Assembly: GCA_029934175.1 (NCBI GenBank)
Contig: JAOZMT010000091.1
Span: 1 to 7,687 of the forward strand
Length of the DNA: 7,687 nucleotides
Source: Victivallales bacterium
Lineage (GTDB): Bacteria; Verrucomicrobiota; Lentisphaeria; Victivallales; JAUVCU01
Direction of reading: 5' to 3'
The position numbers and the translations under genes are program-made. How positions within the stretch are numbered: position 1 is the stretch's first letter; every line of letters starts with the position of its first letter. The notes beneath the pieces were generated by a model that ran no database searches, was not told the DNA's origin, and worked only from the letters and a program-made list of their open reading frames with translations. Shown here piece after piece: positions 1 through 5,685 of the stretch.

Positions 1-19
1 TTAGAAAAATCAATAATCA

Positions 20-37
20 CTTGACTTTTTGTTGACT
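20..37 (+). repeat. TTGACT direct repeat over the -35 region
   Basis: CTTGACT (20-26) and GTTGACT (31-37) are separated by TTTT, giving an 11-base period, about one helical turn. A 7+4+7 layout over a -35 is what PhoB-type response regulators use, though the bases do not match the enteric Pho box well. It may equally be two overlapping -35 elements. Confidence 0.35.
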
Positions 38-49
38 ACGATTTATATT
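21..49 (+). promoter_or_regulatory. sigma70-type promoter for the hemL block
   Basis: A -35 element TTGACT (21-26) is followed after exactly 17 bases by TATATT (44-49); both are close to the sigma70 consensus. Transcription would start near 56, leaving a leader of about 70 bases before the first gene at 126. A second TTGACT (32-37) with TATCTA at 55-60, also 17 bases apart, could be a weaker overlapping promoter. No other promoter is obvious between here and 4400, so this one probably serves the whole first block. Position and spacing are seen directly; activity is inferred. Confidence 0.6.
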
Positions 50-125
50 AAAACTATCTATCTAGTTTTTAAGTATGAAAATTAGAATTAAGCAATTTTA
101 TTAATTTGTAAATTAGGAGAATTTT

Positions 126-977
126 ATGAAAAGAACAGGAATGAAAACATTATTAATTTTAACAGCAATTTTAACTATTACAGGTTTAAAAGCCTTGAAT
201 GCCCCAACTTATTCTGAGCTTGTTAATGATCGCCCTGGGTGGAGTAATAAAAATATATGTTTATATTTGACTTATGGTGGTAGTGTAGGAACACCAGCTA
301 AACGATATTCAAATATATTACCTAAAACTTATAAAACAATTAAAGTTAAAGCACAAAAAAATGAAATAGAAATTCTTCCAATTGTTACTGCTTCCAAAGT
401 TGTTTTAGAAAAATTAGAAAATATTGACCCTTATCAAATTGTTTCTTTTATGGGAGCTGTAAAATATAAACAAGATAGAAGAACTAAAATAAAAGATTAT
501 TATTATTTAGTTACAAAAATTGAAGAAGGTATTGTTGTTTCAGAGGATCTTTCTGAATTTAAAAAAGATGAATATAAAGAAGCTAGTATGGTTAGGCTTA
601 TAATTCAAAGTGAACAATTTGTAGATAGCAAAATCTTTTTTACTGGGAATTTAAAATTTAATATTGATAGTAAAATACCTAAATTATTTATTCAATGCAC
701 AGATATAAGTCCAGAAACTCATTATAGACTTTTAGTAAAAAATATTCCTTTTAATATTTTCTGTCCGAAAGAAAGCGAAGATTTTATTAAAGCCCTTGAA
801 GAAGCATATATTTTTCAGAAAACAGTTTATATTCCTAAAAAAGATGAATTGATTGTTCCTAAAAAAGATTTATCTGCTAAGTTTTATGGAGTATTTAAAT
901 CATTTAAAGATCCAAGTAAAGAAAAATCTAAACCACAATTATTCTTTTATCTAACACATATTGAAATTTTAAAATGA
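126..977 (+). CDS. exported protein of unknown function with three beta-rich repeats
   Basis: I do not recognise a named family. The first 26 or so residues form a signal peptide: a basic start (MKRTGMK), a hydrophobic core (TLLILTAILTITGL) and possible cleavage near residues 23-26. No lipobox cysteine is seen, so a periplasmic or secreted protein is most likely. The mature part is lysine-rich. It contains three similar segments at about residues 105-135, 168-197 and 251-283. Each has an F-x-G-x-(hydrophobic) or F-x-x-G-x-(hydrophobic) strand with a nearby lysine, a charged loop, then a hydrophobic strand ending in T-(K/D/H)-I, as in LVTKIE, QCTDIS and LTHIE. This suggests tandem small beta-barrel (OB-like) units, which is inference. 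The ATG at 126 is supported by AGGAGA at 115-120; Met6 is a possible second start that would keep the signal peptide. The stop overlaps the hemL start (ATGA), so the two are translationally coupled. Confidence 0.85.
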   Translation: MKRTGMKTLLILTAILTITGLKALNAPTYSELVNDRPGWSNKNICLYLTYGGSVGTPAKRYSNILPKTYKTIKVKAQKNEIEILPIVTASKVVLEKLENIDPYQIVSFMGAVKYKQDRRTKIKDYYYLVTKIEEGIVVSEDLSEFKKDEYKEASMVRLIIQSEQFVDSKIFFTGNLKFNIDSKIPKLFIQCTDISPETHYRLLVKNIPFNIFCPKESEDFIKALEEAYIFQKTVYIPKKDELIVPKKDLSAKFYGVFKSFKDPSKEKSKPQLFFYLTHIEILK

Positions 978-2236
978 TATTTGATACATCTGAAAAACTA
1001 TTTAACATAGCACAAAATATTATACCTGGCGGAGTTAATAGTCCTGTTAGAGCATGTAATTCTGTGGATTCTACGCCTGTTTATATGTCTAAGGGTAAAG
1101 GTGCATATTTATTTGATGAAGACAATAATCAATATATTGATTTTTGCTCTTCGTGGGGACCTCTTATACTAGGTCATGCGAGGGAAGAGGTTGTTGAAGC
1201 TGTTCGTGATAGTGCATTAGATGGGTTAAGTTTTGGAACTTGTGCAAAACGAGAAATAGAACTTGCAGAAATTATTATAAATCAAGTTAAACATATTGAA
1301 ATGTTTCGTGCTGTCAATTCTGGAACTGAAGCAACCATGACCGCTATAAGGCTTGCTCGTGGTGTAACTGGCAGGGATAAAATTTTGAAATTTGATGGCT
1401 GTTATCATGGTCACGCAGATTATTTATTAGTCTCCGCTGGCAGTGGATTACTAACATCTGGAACTGCATCATCTGCTGGTATTACAAAATCTGCAACTGA
1501 TGATGTTCTTGTTGCTCCATATAACGATATTCAAGCCGTAGAAAATATATTTGCGAAGTATGCAGATGAAATAGCTGCAATTATTGTAGAACCTGTCGCT
1601 GGGAATATGGGGTTAATTGAACCTGATAAAGCTTTTTTACAGGCATTAAGAGATATTACAAAAAAACATTCTTCTTTACTTATTTTTGATGAGGTTATTA
1701 CAGGGTTTCGTTTAGGTGCTTGTGCATATAGTGATATTATTGAAATTTACCCAGATATTACTTGTTTTGGTAAAATTATTGGCGGAGGACTTCCTATTGG
1801 AGGATTTGGTGCATCTAGAGAAATAATGGAGCATCTAGCACCTGTTGGAGATGTATATCAAGCTGGAACGCTAAGTGGAAACCCTGTTGCATTAGCCGCA
1901 GGAATAACATCGTTAAATCTTCTGATTAATGAAAATCCTTATGACAAACTTGCACAACTCGCAAAAAAAGTTGAGGATAGTGTATCTGATAGAGATGATA
2001 TTTTATGTCATAGACTTGGAGGTCTTTTCACGATATTTTTTACTCATGAAAATGAAATTAAAAACCTAGAAGATGTTAAAAAATGTGACACTAATAAATT
2101 TGCAGAATTTTTTAAGTATATGTTACAGAATAATATTTATATTTCACCTTCACAATTTGAACTTAGTTTTGTATCTTCTGCACATTCCGCAAAAGATATA
2201 GATGATTATATTAACTTACTAAAAAACTTTGCATAA
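974..2236 (+). CDS. hemL: glutamate-1-semialdehyde 2,1-aminomutase
   Basis: This is a PLP enzyme of the fold-type I, class III aminotransferase family. It converts glutamate-1-semialdehyde to 5-aminolevulinate, the last step of the C5 route to heme, siroheme and cobalamin precursors in the cytoplasm. The 420 residues match the usual length of about 425. Diagnostic motifs are GGVNSPVRA (19-27), SSWGPLILGHA (59-69), NSGTEA (115-120), CYHGHAD (143-149) and FDEVITGFRLG (238-248, with the PLP-nitrogen aspartate Asp239). The Schiff-base lysine is Lys267 in CFGKIIGGGLPIGGFG, and YQAGTLSGNP is at 295-304. No residue expected for catalysis appears to be missing. The ATG lies inside the stop of the upstream exported-protein gene (ATGA). 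No clear Shine-Dalgarno is present, so translation probably depends on reinitiation. No other tetrapyrrole gene is in the window, so hemL is detached here from the hemA/hemB/hemC set it often travels with. Confidence 0.97.
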   Translation: MIFDTSEKLFNIAQNIIPGGVNSPVRACNSVDSTPVYMSKGKGAYLFDEDNNQYIDFCSSWGPLILGHAREEVVEAVRDSALDGLSFGTCAKREIELAEIIINQVKHIEMFRAVNSGTEATMTAIRLARGVTGRDKILKFDGCYHGHADYLLVSAGSGLLTSGTASSAGITKSATDDVLVAPYNDIQAVENIFAKYADEIAAIIVEPVAGNMGLIEPDKAFLQALRDITKKHSSLLIFDEVITGFRLGACAYSDIIEIYPDITCFGKIIGGGLPIGGFGASREIMEHLAPVGDVYQAGTLSGNPVALAAGITSLNLLINENPYDKLAQLAKKVEDSVSDRDDILCHRLGGLFTIFFTHENEIKNLEDVKKCDTNKFAEFFKYMLQNNIYISPSQFELSFVSSAHSAKDIDDYINLLKNFA

Positions 2237-2258
2237 ATCGCAAAAAAAGGAGTGAAAA

Positions 2259-3728
2259 ATGGAAGATTCGTTAGAACGAATAGATGATGCTATTGAAAAT
2301 TTTATATATGAAGCGACTGATAAATTTACAATGAACGAGGTCGTAGAGTATTTACAAAAAACATTTAAATCAGATGATAAAGGACTTGTTAAAGAAGTTG
2401 GCTCTATCTTAAAATATAGTGATATGGTTTTTATAAACGATGATGAATCATTTACCCCAAAGGCTTTATTTTTTAACAAAGGTAAATTTATAATAACGCC
2501 AACAAAATATGAAATCCAACGAGGTGTATTGTTTTCTGGTCACAGATTTTCAATATTCTCATCAGAAGATATTTTTCCAACTGATATAAAATTAACTTCT
2601 TGTGATGATAATGTTGATGCAGGAGTTAAAAATATTTGCACAACAATAGAAAATGCTGCTTATTATTATTCACTATTAGGTTCTGAAGAGATGATACACT
2701 ATTTTATTGCAGAAAGTCAAATAAATGCAGGTATAATATCAGATGGAGATCCCAAAAAAGAGATAACGCTAACAGTATTTGATTTTTCAGATTTTTATGT
2801 GAAATATGGTTTTGAAGTAGGTGATAGTCTTGTAATTGAAATTGTAGATTGGGATACTGGAGAGTTTAAATATGACTTTGTCCCTAAAGAGGATATTGCA
2901 AACTTTGAGCAGCAAAAAGAGTGGATACAATCATTAGAGGCAGGAATGAAAAAAGTTATTAAGGCTCACGGATTTTACATTGATATTCCAGAACAAATTT
3001 CTTTAGGGTTTTATAATGCTCCAACAAAAATATTAGATACTCCTTTAATTGGAATTGAAGATTTTATTGAAAAATCAGAAGACATTGAAATTATTTTTGT
3101 AGGTGAACGAACTGTTTTAGCTGAACAAGAAAGTTTGTTAGATTCAGATGATGACAATGCTACAGCACCTCCTTCTGACTTATCTATTTCATCAGGTGAA
3201 ATAGAGTCGATAGATAGTATTATAAAAGAACTAAAATTACCTATGTCAAGCATTGAAATTGAAGGTTTTATGCGAGAAGAAATATTTAATGGAAGAAATG
3301 AGTTCTCAGGATTTTTTGATAATTGTTTTGCTATTGCGAAACCTAACTTCATAGATGATGCACAGAACGCAATTTTTATGAATTATTTGGAAGAAATGTG
3401 GGAAGAGTTGTTAGATACCTACAATCCTATAGTTGATGAAGAAAAACAGCGTGCAAGAGTCGCAATTTTAAATGCTTTTGATGAGAAAGTTCAGTGGTTG
3501 CATGACCTTAATAATAGCGAAATTTCTTTGGATAAAATTCCAAAGGATATGTTAAAAAAATTAACTGCAATATCTGAAAAACTTACACAATTTTTAAAAT
3601 TGTTAAATACGGATGATAGATTTTCATCTGATGAAGATGCAGAAGAAATTATTGATGCAGTTGAAGCGATGGCAGATAATCAAGGATATTTAATATCCGA
3701 AATAAATGAAGTAACCTTAGGAGCATAA
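2259..3728 (+). CDS. acidic multidomain protein of unknown function
   Basis: I do not recognise this 489-residue protein. It has no signal peptide and no membrane segment, so it is probably cytoplasmic. It is rich in Asp and Glu. Residues 1-65 look like a small helical, winged-helix-like module (helices near 5-20, 25-37 and 42-53, then strands). Residues 66-110 follow with alternating strands (KALFFNKGKFIITPT, GVLFSGHRFSIF). Residues 165-215 read as a beta-barrel-like stretch (LTVFDFSDFYV, GDSLVIEIVDWDTGEF). A low-complexity Ser/Asp linker spans about 291-318. The C-terminal part, about 319-489, is mostly helical, with possible coiled coil around 395-450. The start is fixed by a near-ideal Shine-Dalgarno (AAAGGAG, 2246-2252) seven bases before the ATG. 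It sits 22 bases after hemL and 2 bases before the DUF1622 gene, so it is co-transcribed with both. The winged-helix idea rests on pattern reading and is weak; a nucleic-acid or protein-binding adaptor is one possibility. Confidence 0.88.
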   Translation: MEDSLERIDDAIENFIYEATDKFTMNEVVEYLQKTFKSDDKGLVKEVGSILKYSDMVFINDDESFTPKALFFNKGKFIITPTKYEIQRGVLFSGHRFSIFSSEDIFPTDIKLTSCDDNVDAGVKNICTTIENAAYYYSLLGSEEMIHYFIAESQINAGIISDGDPKKEITLTVFDFSDFYVKYGFEVGDSLVIEIVDWDTGEFKYDFVPKEDIANFEQQKEWIQSLEAGMKKVIKAHGFYIDIPEQISLGFYNAPTKILDTPLIGIEDFIEKSEDIEIIFVGERTVLAEQESLLDSDDDNATAPPSDLSISSGEIESIDSIIKELKLPMSSIEIEGFMREEIFNGRNEFSGFFDNCFAIAKPNFIDDAQNAIFMNYLEEMWEELLDTYNPIVDEEKQRARVAILNAFDEKVQWLHDLNNSEISLDKIPKDMLKKLTAISEKLTQFLKLLNTDDRFSSDEDAEEIIDAVEAMADNQGYLISEINEVTLGA

Positions 3729-3730
3729 AG

Positions 3731-4081
3731 ATGGAAACTTTAGTCGAAACCTTAAATACTTATGTTCAATATACATGTCAAATATTGGCGATATTTGTTA
3801 TTTGCACAGGAATAGTAAAGGCATTATGGACATTTGTAAAAGATGCATTATTTGATGCATTAGCTGCAGAGGCTATAAAGGAAAGTCGGTTAGAATTAGG
3901 ACATGCGTTTTCACTTGGTTTAGGCTTTTTAATTGGGTCAAGTATTTTAAGTTCTTCAATATCACCATCATGGGATGATATCGGAAAACTAGCAGCTGTC
4001 ATAGTCATTAGAACGGTCTTGAATTATTTCTTATTGCAAGAAATAAAAAATCATAATGAAGATGAAGAAAAAAAGAATTAA
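3731..4081 (+). CDS. DUF1622 family small inner-membrane protein
   Basis: This 116-residue protein has three likely membrane helices at about 15-36, 56-76 and 84-104 and a charged C-terminal tail (NHNEDEEKKN). The layout ESRLELGHAFSLGLGFLIGSSIL (51-73), then SPSWDDIGKLAAVIVIRTVLNYFL (78-101), is what I know as the DUF1622 signature: an Arg followed by LG, a second helix, a conserved (S/T)xxDDIGxLA loop and RTxLNYFL. The family is widespread in bacteria and its biochemical role is not established, so no function is assigned. The ATG follows the upstream stop by two bases. Its Shine-Dalgarno (TAGGAG, 3718-3723) lies inside the previous gene, which implies coupled translation and co-expression with the unknown 489-residue protein. 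Family assignment is from recognised motifs, not a search. Confidence 0.88.
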   Translation: METLVETLNTYVQYTCQILAIFVICTGIVKALWTFVKDALFDALAAEAIKESRLELGHAFSLGLGFLIGSSILSSSISPSWDDIGKLAAVIVIRTVLNYFLLQEIKNHNEDEEKKN

Positions 4082-4090
4082 AATAAAAAA

Positions 4091-4099
4091 GGAGAGAGG
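4091..4099 (+). promoter_or_regulatory. strong ribosome binding site for the split small gene
   Basis: GGAGAGAGG, preceded by an A run, lies just upstream of the ATG at 4101. It is one of the purine-rich sites that best match the anti-Shine-Dalgarno in this window. It argues that a real gene begins here even though the frame closes after 34 codons. Confidence 0.6.
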
Positions 4100-4100
4100 T

Positions 4101-4386
4101 ATGGATATAATTCAAGATAGAATTGATAACTGCGAACAGGAAATAAAAGAAATTTCTAATTGTATTGAAGTTGATTCAAGTGAATTTACTCAAACTTGTA
4201 AATAAGCAATTTAAGCAAAATATTATTATTGAAAAAGCAAAAATAAAAGAATTAAAGTTTATTCAAAAAGAAATTAAAATTGATAAAAACGGTGAAAATT
4301 TAAAGTTAATGTATAATAACGAAAATTATATTTGTATAAAAGAAGAAAAATTTAATAAAATAAATAAAAAAATGAAGATGAGTTGA
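4101..4386 (+). pseudogene. small lysine-rich gene interrupted by an apparent +1 frameshift
   Basis: From the ATG at 4101, behind a strong ribosome binding site, a frame runs 34 codons (start MDIIQDRIDNCEQEIKEI) and stops at TAA 4203-4205. The next frame is open from about 4147 to TGA 4384-4386 and encodes a similar Lys/Glu/Ile-rich helical sequence (NKQFKQNIIIEKAKIKEL onward). Its only early start is a TTG at 4165 with no ribosome site. Shifting forward one base near 4190-4202 would join them into one protein of about 94 residues, mostly helical and probably coiled coil. The shift lies at or just before AAA TAA. Options are a decayed gene, an assembly or sequencing error, programmed frameshifting, or a genuine 34-residue protein followed by noise. 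I recognise no family. It is the last gene of the first block, 19 bases after the DUF1622 gene. Confidence 0.5.
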
Positions 4387-4461
4387 GCTCAGTTGATTAA
4401 GTAAACAAAAAGGAAATTATTCTTAACTTCGTCACAAAATACAGTTTTTTTAGATAAAGCA

Positions 4462-4520
4462 ATAGGATTTTCGGATTAAAAAGATGAATATTTAACATAT
4501 TTAGTAATTAAAAATCCTGT
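4462..4520. repeat. 10-bp inverted repeat with 39-base loop
   Basis: ATAGGATTTT (4462-4471) pairs with AAAATCCTGT (4511-4520) in nine Watson-Crick pairs and one G-T wobble. The right arm is also the first unit of the ATCYTG array. The loop contains an 8-base direct repeat ATTAAAAA (4475-4482 and 4507-4514). In DNA this AT-rich a stem of this length is only modestly surprising. Confidence 0.45.
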
Positions 4521-4548
4521 AAATCTTGAAAATCTTGTTATCCTGTCT
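4514..4548 (+). repeat. degenerate 9-base tandem array (ATCYTG)
   Basis: Four copies of ATC(C/T)TG start at 4514, 4523, 4532 and 4540 (spacing 9, 9 and 8): AATCCTGTA, AATCTTGAA, AATCTTGTT, ATCCTGTCT. An A-rich stretch follows. I recall similar 'aatcctgtaaatcctg' strings from intergenic DNA of several unrelated bacteria; that is memory, not a search. Confidence 0.65.
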
Positions 4549-4562
4549 AAAAAAGAATGGTC

Positions 4563-4580
4563 GGCGTTAGGAATAACGCC
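4563..4580 (+). other. perfect 7-bp hairpin with GGAA (GNRA) loop
   Basis: GGCGTTA (4563-4569) and TAACGCC (4574-4580) are perfect complements around a GGAA loop, which fits the GNRA tetraloop class only when read on the + strand. The stem has four G-C pairs in an otherwise AT-rich region. No T run follows (the next bases are ATAATATAGA), so it is not a standard intrinsic terminator. It could be a structured RNA element, a transcript-stabilising stem, or part of a repeat unit. Confidence 0.65.
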
Positions 4581-4609
4581 ATAATATAGAAAGAAATTTA
4601 AAATAAAAA

Positions 4610-4640
4610 TTTGCGTTAATCGGCGTAATCTGCGGATAAT
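4610..4640 (+). repeat. 9/10-base array of TGCG/GGCG words before lpxD
   Basis: Three units read TTTGCGTTA, ATCGGCGTA and ATCTGCGGA, followed by TAAT. The TGCG/GGCG words start at 4612, 4622 and 4631. This matches, with small changes, a 'tctgcgttaatctgcg' type of intergenic string that I remember from many bacterial genomes (unverified). It is the second short-period array within about 60 bases of the ATCYTG array, and it ends 19 bases before the lpxD start. Confidence 0.65.
4611..4640 (+). promoter_or_regulatory. possible lpxD promoter inside the repeat array
   Basis: TTGCGT (4611-4616) and GATAAT (4635-4640) are 18 bases apart and could serve as -35 and -10. The -10 matches the consensus at five of six positions and the -35 at only three. 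If used, transcription would start about 12 bases before the ATG, leaving just room for the AGGAGA ribosome site at 4648-4653. Weak evidence. Confidence 0.25.
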
Positions 4641-4659
4641 ATAAATTAGGAGAATATAA

Positions 4660-5682
4660 ATGAAAACAATTAAAATTACTGAATTAGCAGAAAAATTTGA
4701 TGGTGAAATTGTTGGCGATAACACATTAGTTATTTCTGGAATGAACTCTTTAGGAGATGCTAAAAAAGGAGATATTTCTTTTTTAGCTAATAAAAAATAT
4801 AAAAAACAAGTAGCAAGTTCTGCGGCTTGTGCAGTTATTGTTGGTAGAGATTATAAAGAACAAGTTGCAGATGGTCAAACTCTTATTCATTGTGATGACC
4901 CAAATATTGCTTTCTCGCAAGTTGTTAAATTTTTTGCACCTCCAGCAATAGTTTATAAACCTGGTGTTCATAAACGAGCTGTTGTAGAAGATAATGTAAC
5001 TATCGGAAAAAATGTCCATATCGGAGCAAATGTTGTTATTGAAGAAGGCTCAAAAATAGGTGATAATACTGCGATTTGTGCAGGAAGTTATATTGGTCAT
5101 AATGTAATTATTGGAGAAAATTCTTTAATTTATCAAAATGTAACTATTCGTGAAAGGTCTATTATTGGTAATCGTGTCATTATTCATTCTGGAACTGTTG
5201 TTGGAAGCGATGGATTTGGTTTTTCCGCATCGCCAACTGGAATTGTGAAAATTGAACAAGCTGGTTTTGTTCAACTTGACGATGATGTTGAAATTGGAGC
5301 AAATACTACTATTGACCGTGCTAGGTTTGGTAAAACTTGGTTGAAACAAGGAGTTAAAGTTGATAATCTTGTTCAAATTGCACATAATGTAGTTATTGGA
5401 GAATACTCGATGATTATAGCAATGGTTGGAATCTCAGGTAGCACAGAATTAGGGCAGGGGGTTATAATTGCTGGACAAGCTGGAGTGAGTGGGCATTTGA
5501 AAATAGGTGCAGGTGCAAAGGTTGGCGGCGGATCAGCTATTGTTAAAGATGTCCCTGAAAAAGCCGTTATGATGGGGTATCCAGCTGAAGATATAAAAGC
5601 GTTCATTGGTAGAAATGCTTTACCTAAAAAAATTGAAAGACTAAAAAAACAAGTCAAAAACCTAGAAGATAAATTATTATAA
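4660..5682 (+). CDS. lpxD: UDP-3-O-(3-hydroxyacyl)glucosamine N-acyltransferase
   Basis: LpxD transfers a second 3-hydroxyacyl chain from acyl-ACP to the 2-amino group of UDP-3-O-acyl-glucosamine, the third step of lipid A synthesis in the cytoplasm. The 340 residues match the family (341 in E. coli). Residues 1-100 form the uridine-binding N-terminal domain (ITELAEKFDGEIVGD, GDISFLANKKY). From about 103 to 305 runs the left-handed parallel beta-helix of hexapeptide repeats (IGKNVHIGANVVIEEG, IGDNTAICAGSYIG, IGAGAKVGGGS). The general-base histidine is His242 in QIAHNVVIG, equivalent to E. coli His239. GSDGFGF (182-188) and TTIDRARF (216-223) are family signatures. The C-terminal helix (about 320-340) is the usual short coiled tail. 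The ATG at 4660 has AGGAGA six bases upstream. It is not next to other lipid A genes (lpxA, lpxB or fabZ) here and is followed after 3 bases by the asnB-like gene. Confidence 0.97.
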   Translation: MKTIKITELAEKFDGEIVGDNTLVISGMNSLGDAKKGDISFLANKKYKKQVASSAACAVIVGRDYKEQVADGQTLIHCDDPNIAFSQVVKFFAPPAIVYKPGVHKRAVVEDNVTIGKNVHIGANVVIEEGSKIGDNTAICAGSYIGHNVIIGENSLIYQNVTIRERSIIGNRVIIHSGTVVGSDGFGFSASPTGIVKIEQAGFVQLDDDVEIGANTTIDRARFGKTWLKQGVKVDNLVQIAHNVVIGEYSMIIAMVGISGSTELGQGVIIAGQAGVSGHLKIGAGAKVGGGSAIVKDVPEKAVMMGYPAEDIKAFIGRNALPKKIERLKKQVKNLEDKLL

Positions 5683-5685
5683 AAT

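Larger units (their letters stand above)
4387..4659. other. intergenic region between the two gene blocks
   Basis: No convincing coding frame is present on either strand. The region is AT-rich in its first third and includes a run of seven T (4445-4451) with no stem before it. The rest holds an inverted repeat, two short-period arrays and a strong hairpin, each listed separately. It must also contain the promoter for lpxD and asnB if these are transcribed independently of the first block. Confidence 0.8.

Noticed and set aside
1226..1414. Minus-strand open frames inside hemL and other genes (also 2219-2479, 3011-3352, 3778-4008, 4783-5019, 5125-5385, 5373-5705)
   Set aside because: All lie antisense to strong genes with clear motifs and have low-complexity composition typical of shadow frames.
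2817..2849. GDSL string in the unknown 489-residue protein as a lipase/esterase motif
   Set aside because: It occurs mid-protein within a beta-rich stretch, without the other conserved blocks of that hydrolase family.
4384..4391. Perfect 8-base palindrome TGAGCTCA at the end of the split gene
   Set aside because: It does not extend further on either side and a single 8-base palindrome is expected by chance.
4438..4451. Terminator at the run of seven T after the first block
   Set aside because: No stem of useful length precedes the T run, so it looks like ordinary AT-rich sequence.
4514..4640. CRISPR-like array from the regular ATCYTG and TGCG words
   Set aside because: Units are only 8-10 bases, without unique spacers or a constant longer repeat, and no cas gene is present.
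4476..4724. Open frame of 82 codons on the minus strand across the intergenic region and the lpxD start
   Set aside because: It overlaps the well-supported lpxD start, and much of its sequence is just translation of the two short repeat arrays; no good ribosome site or family match.
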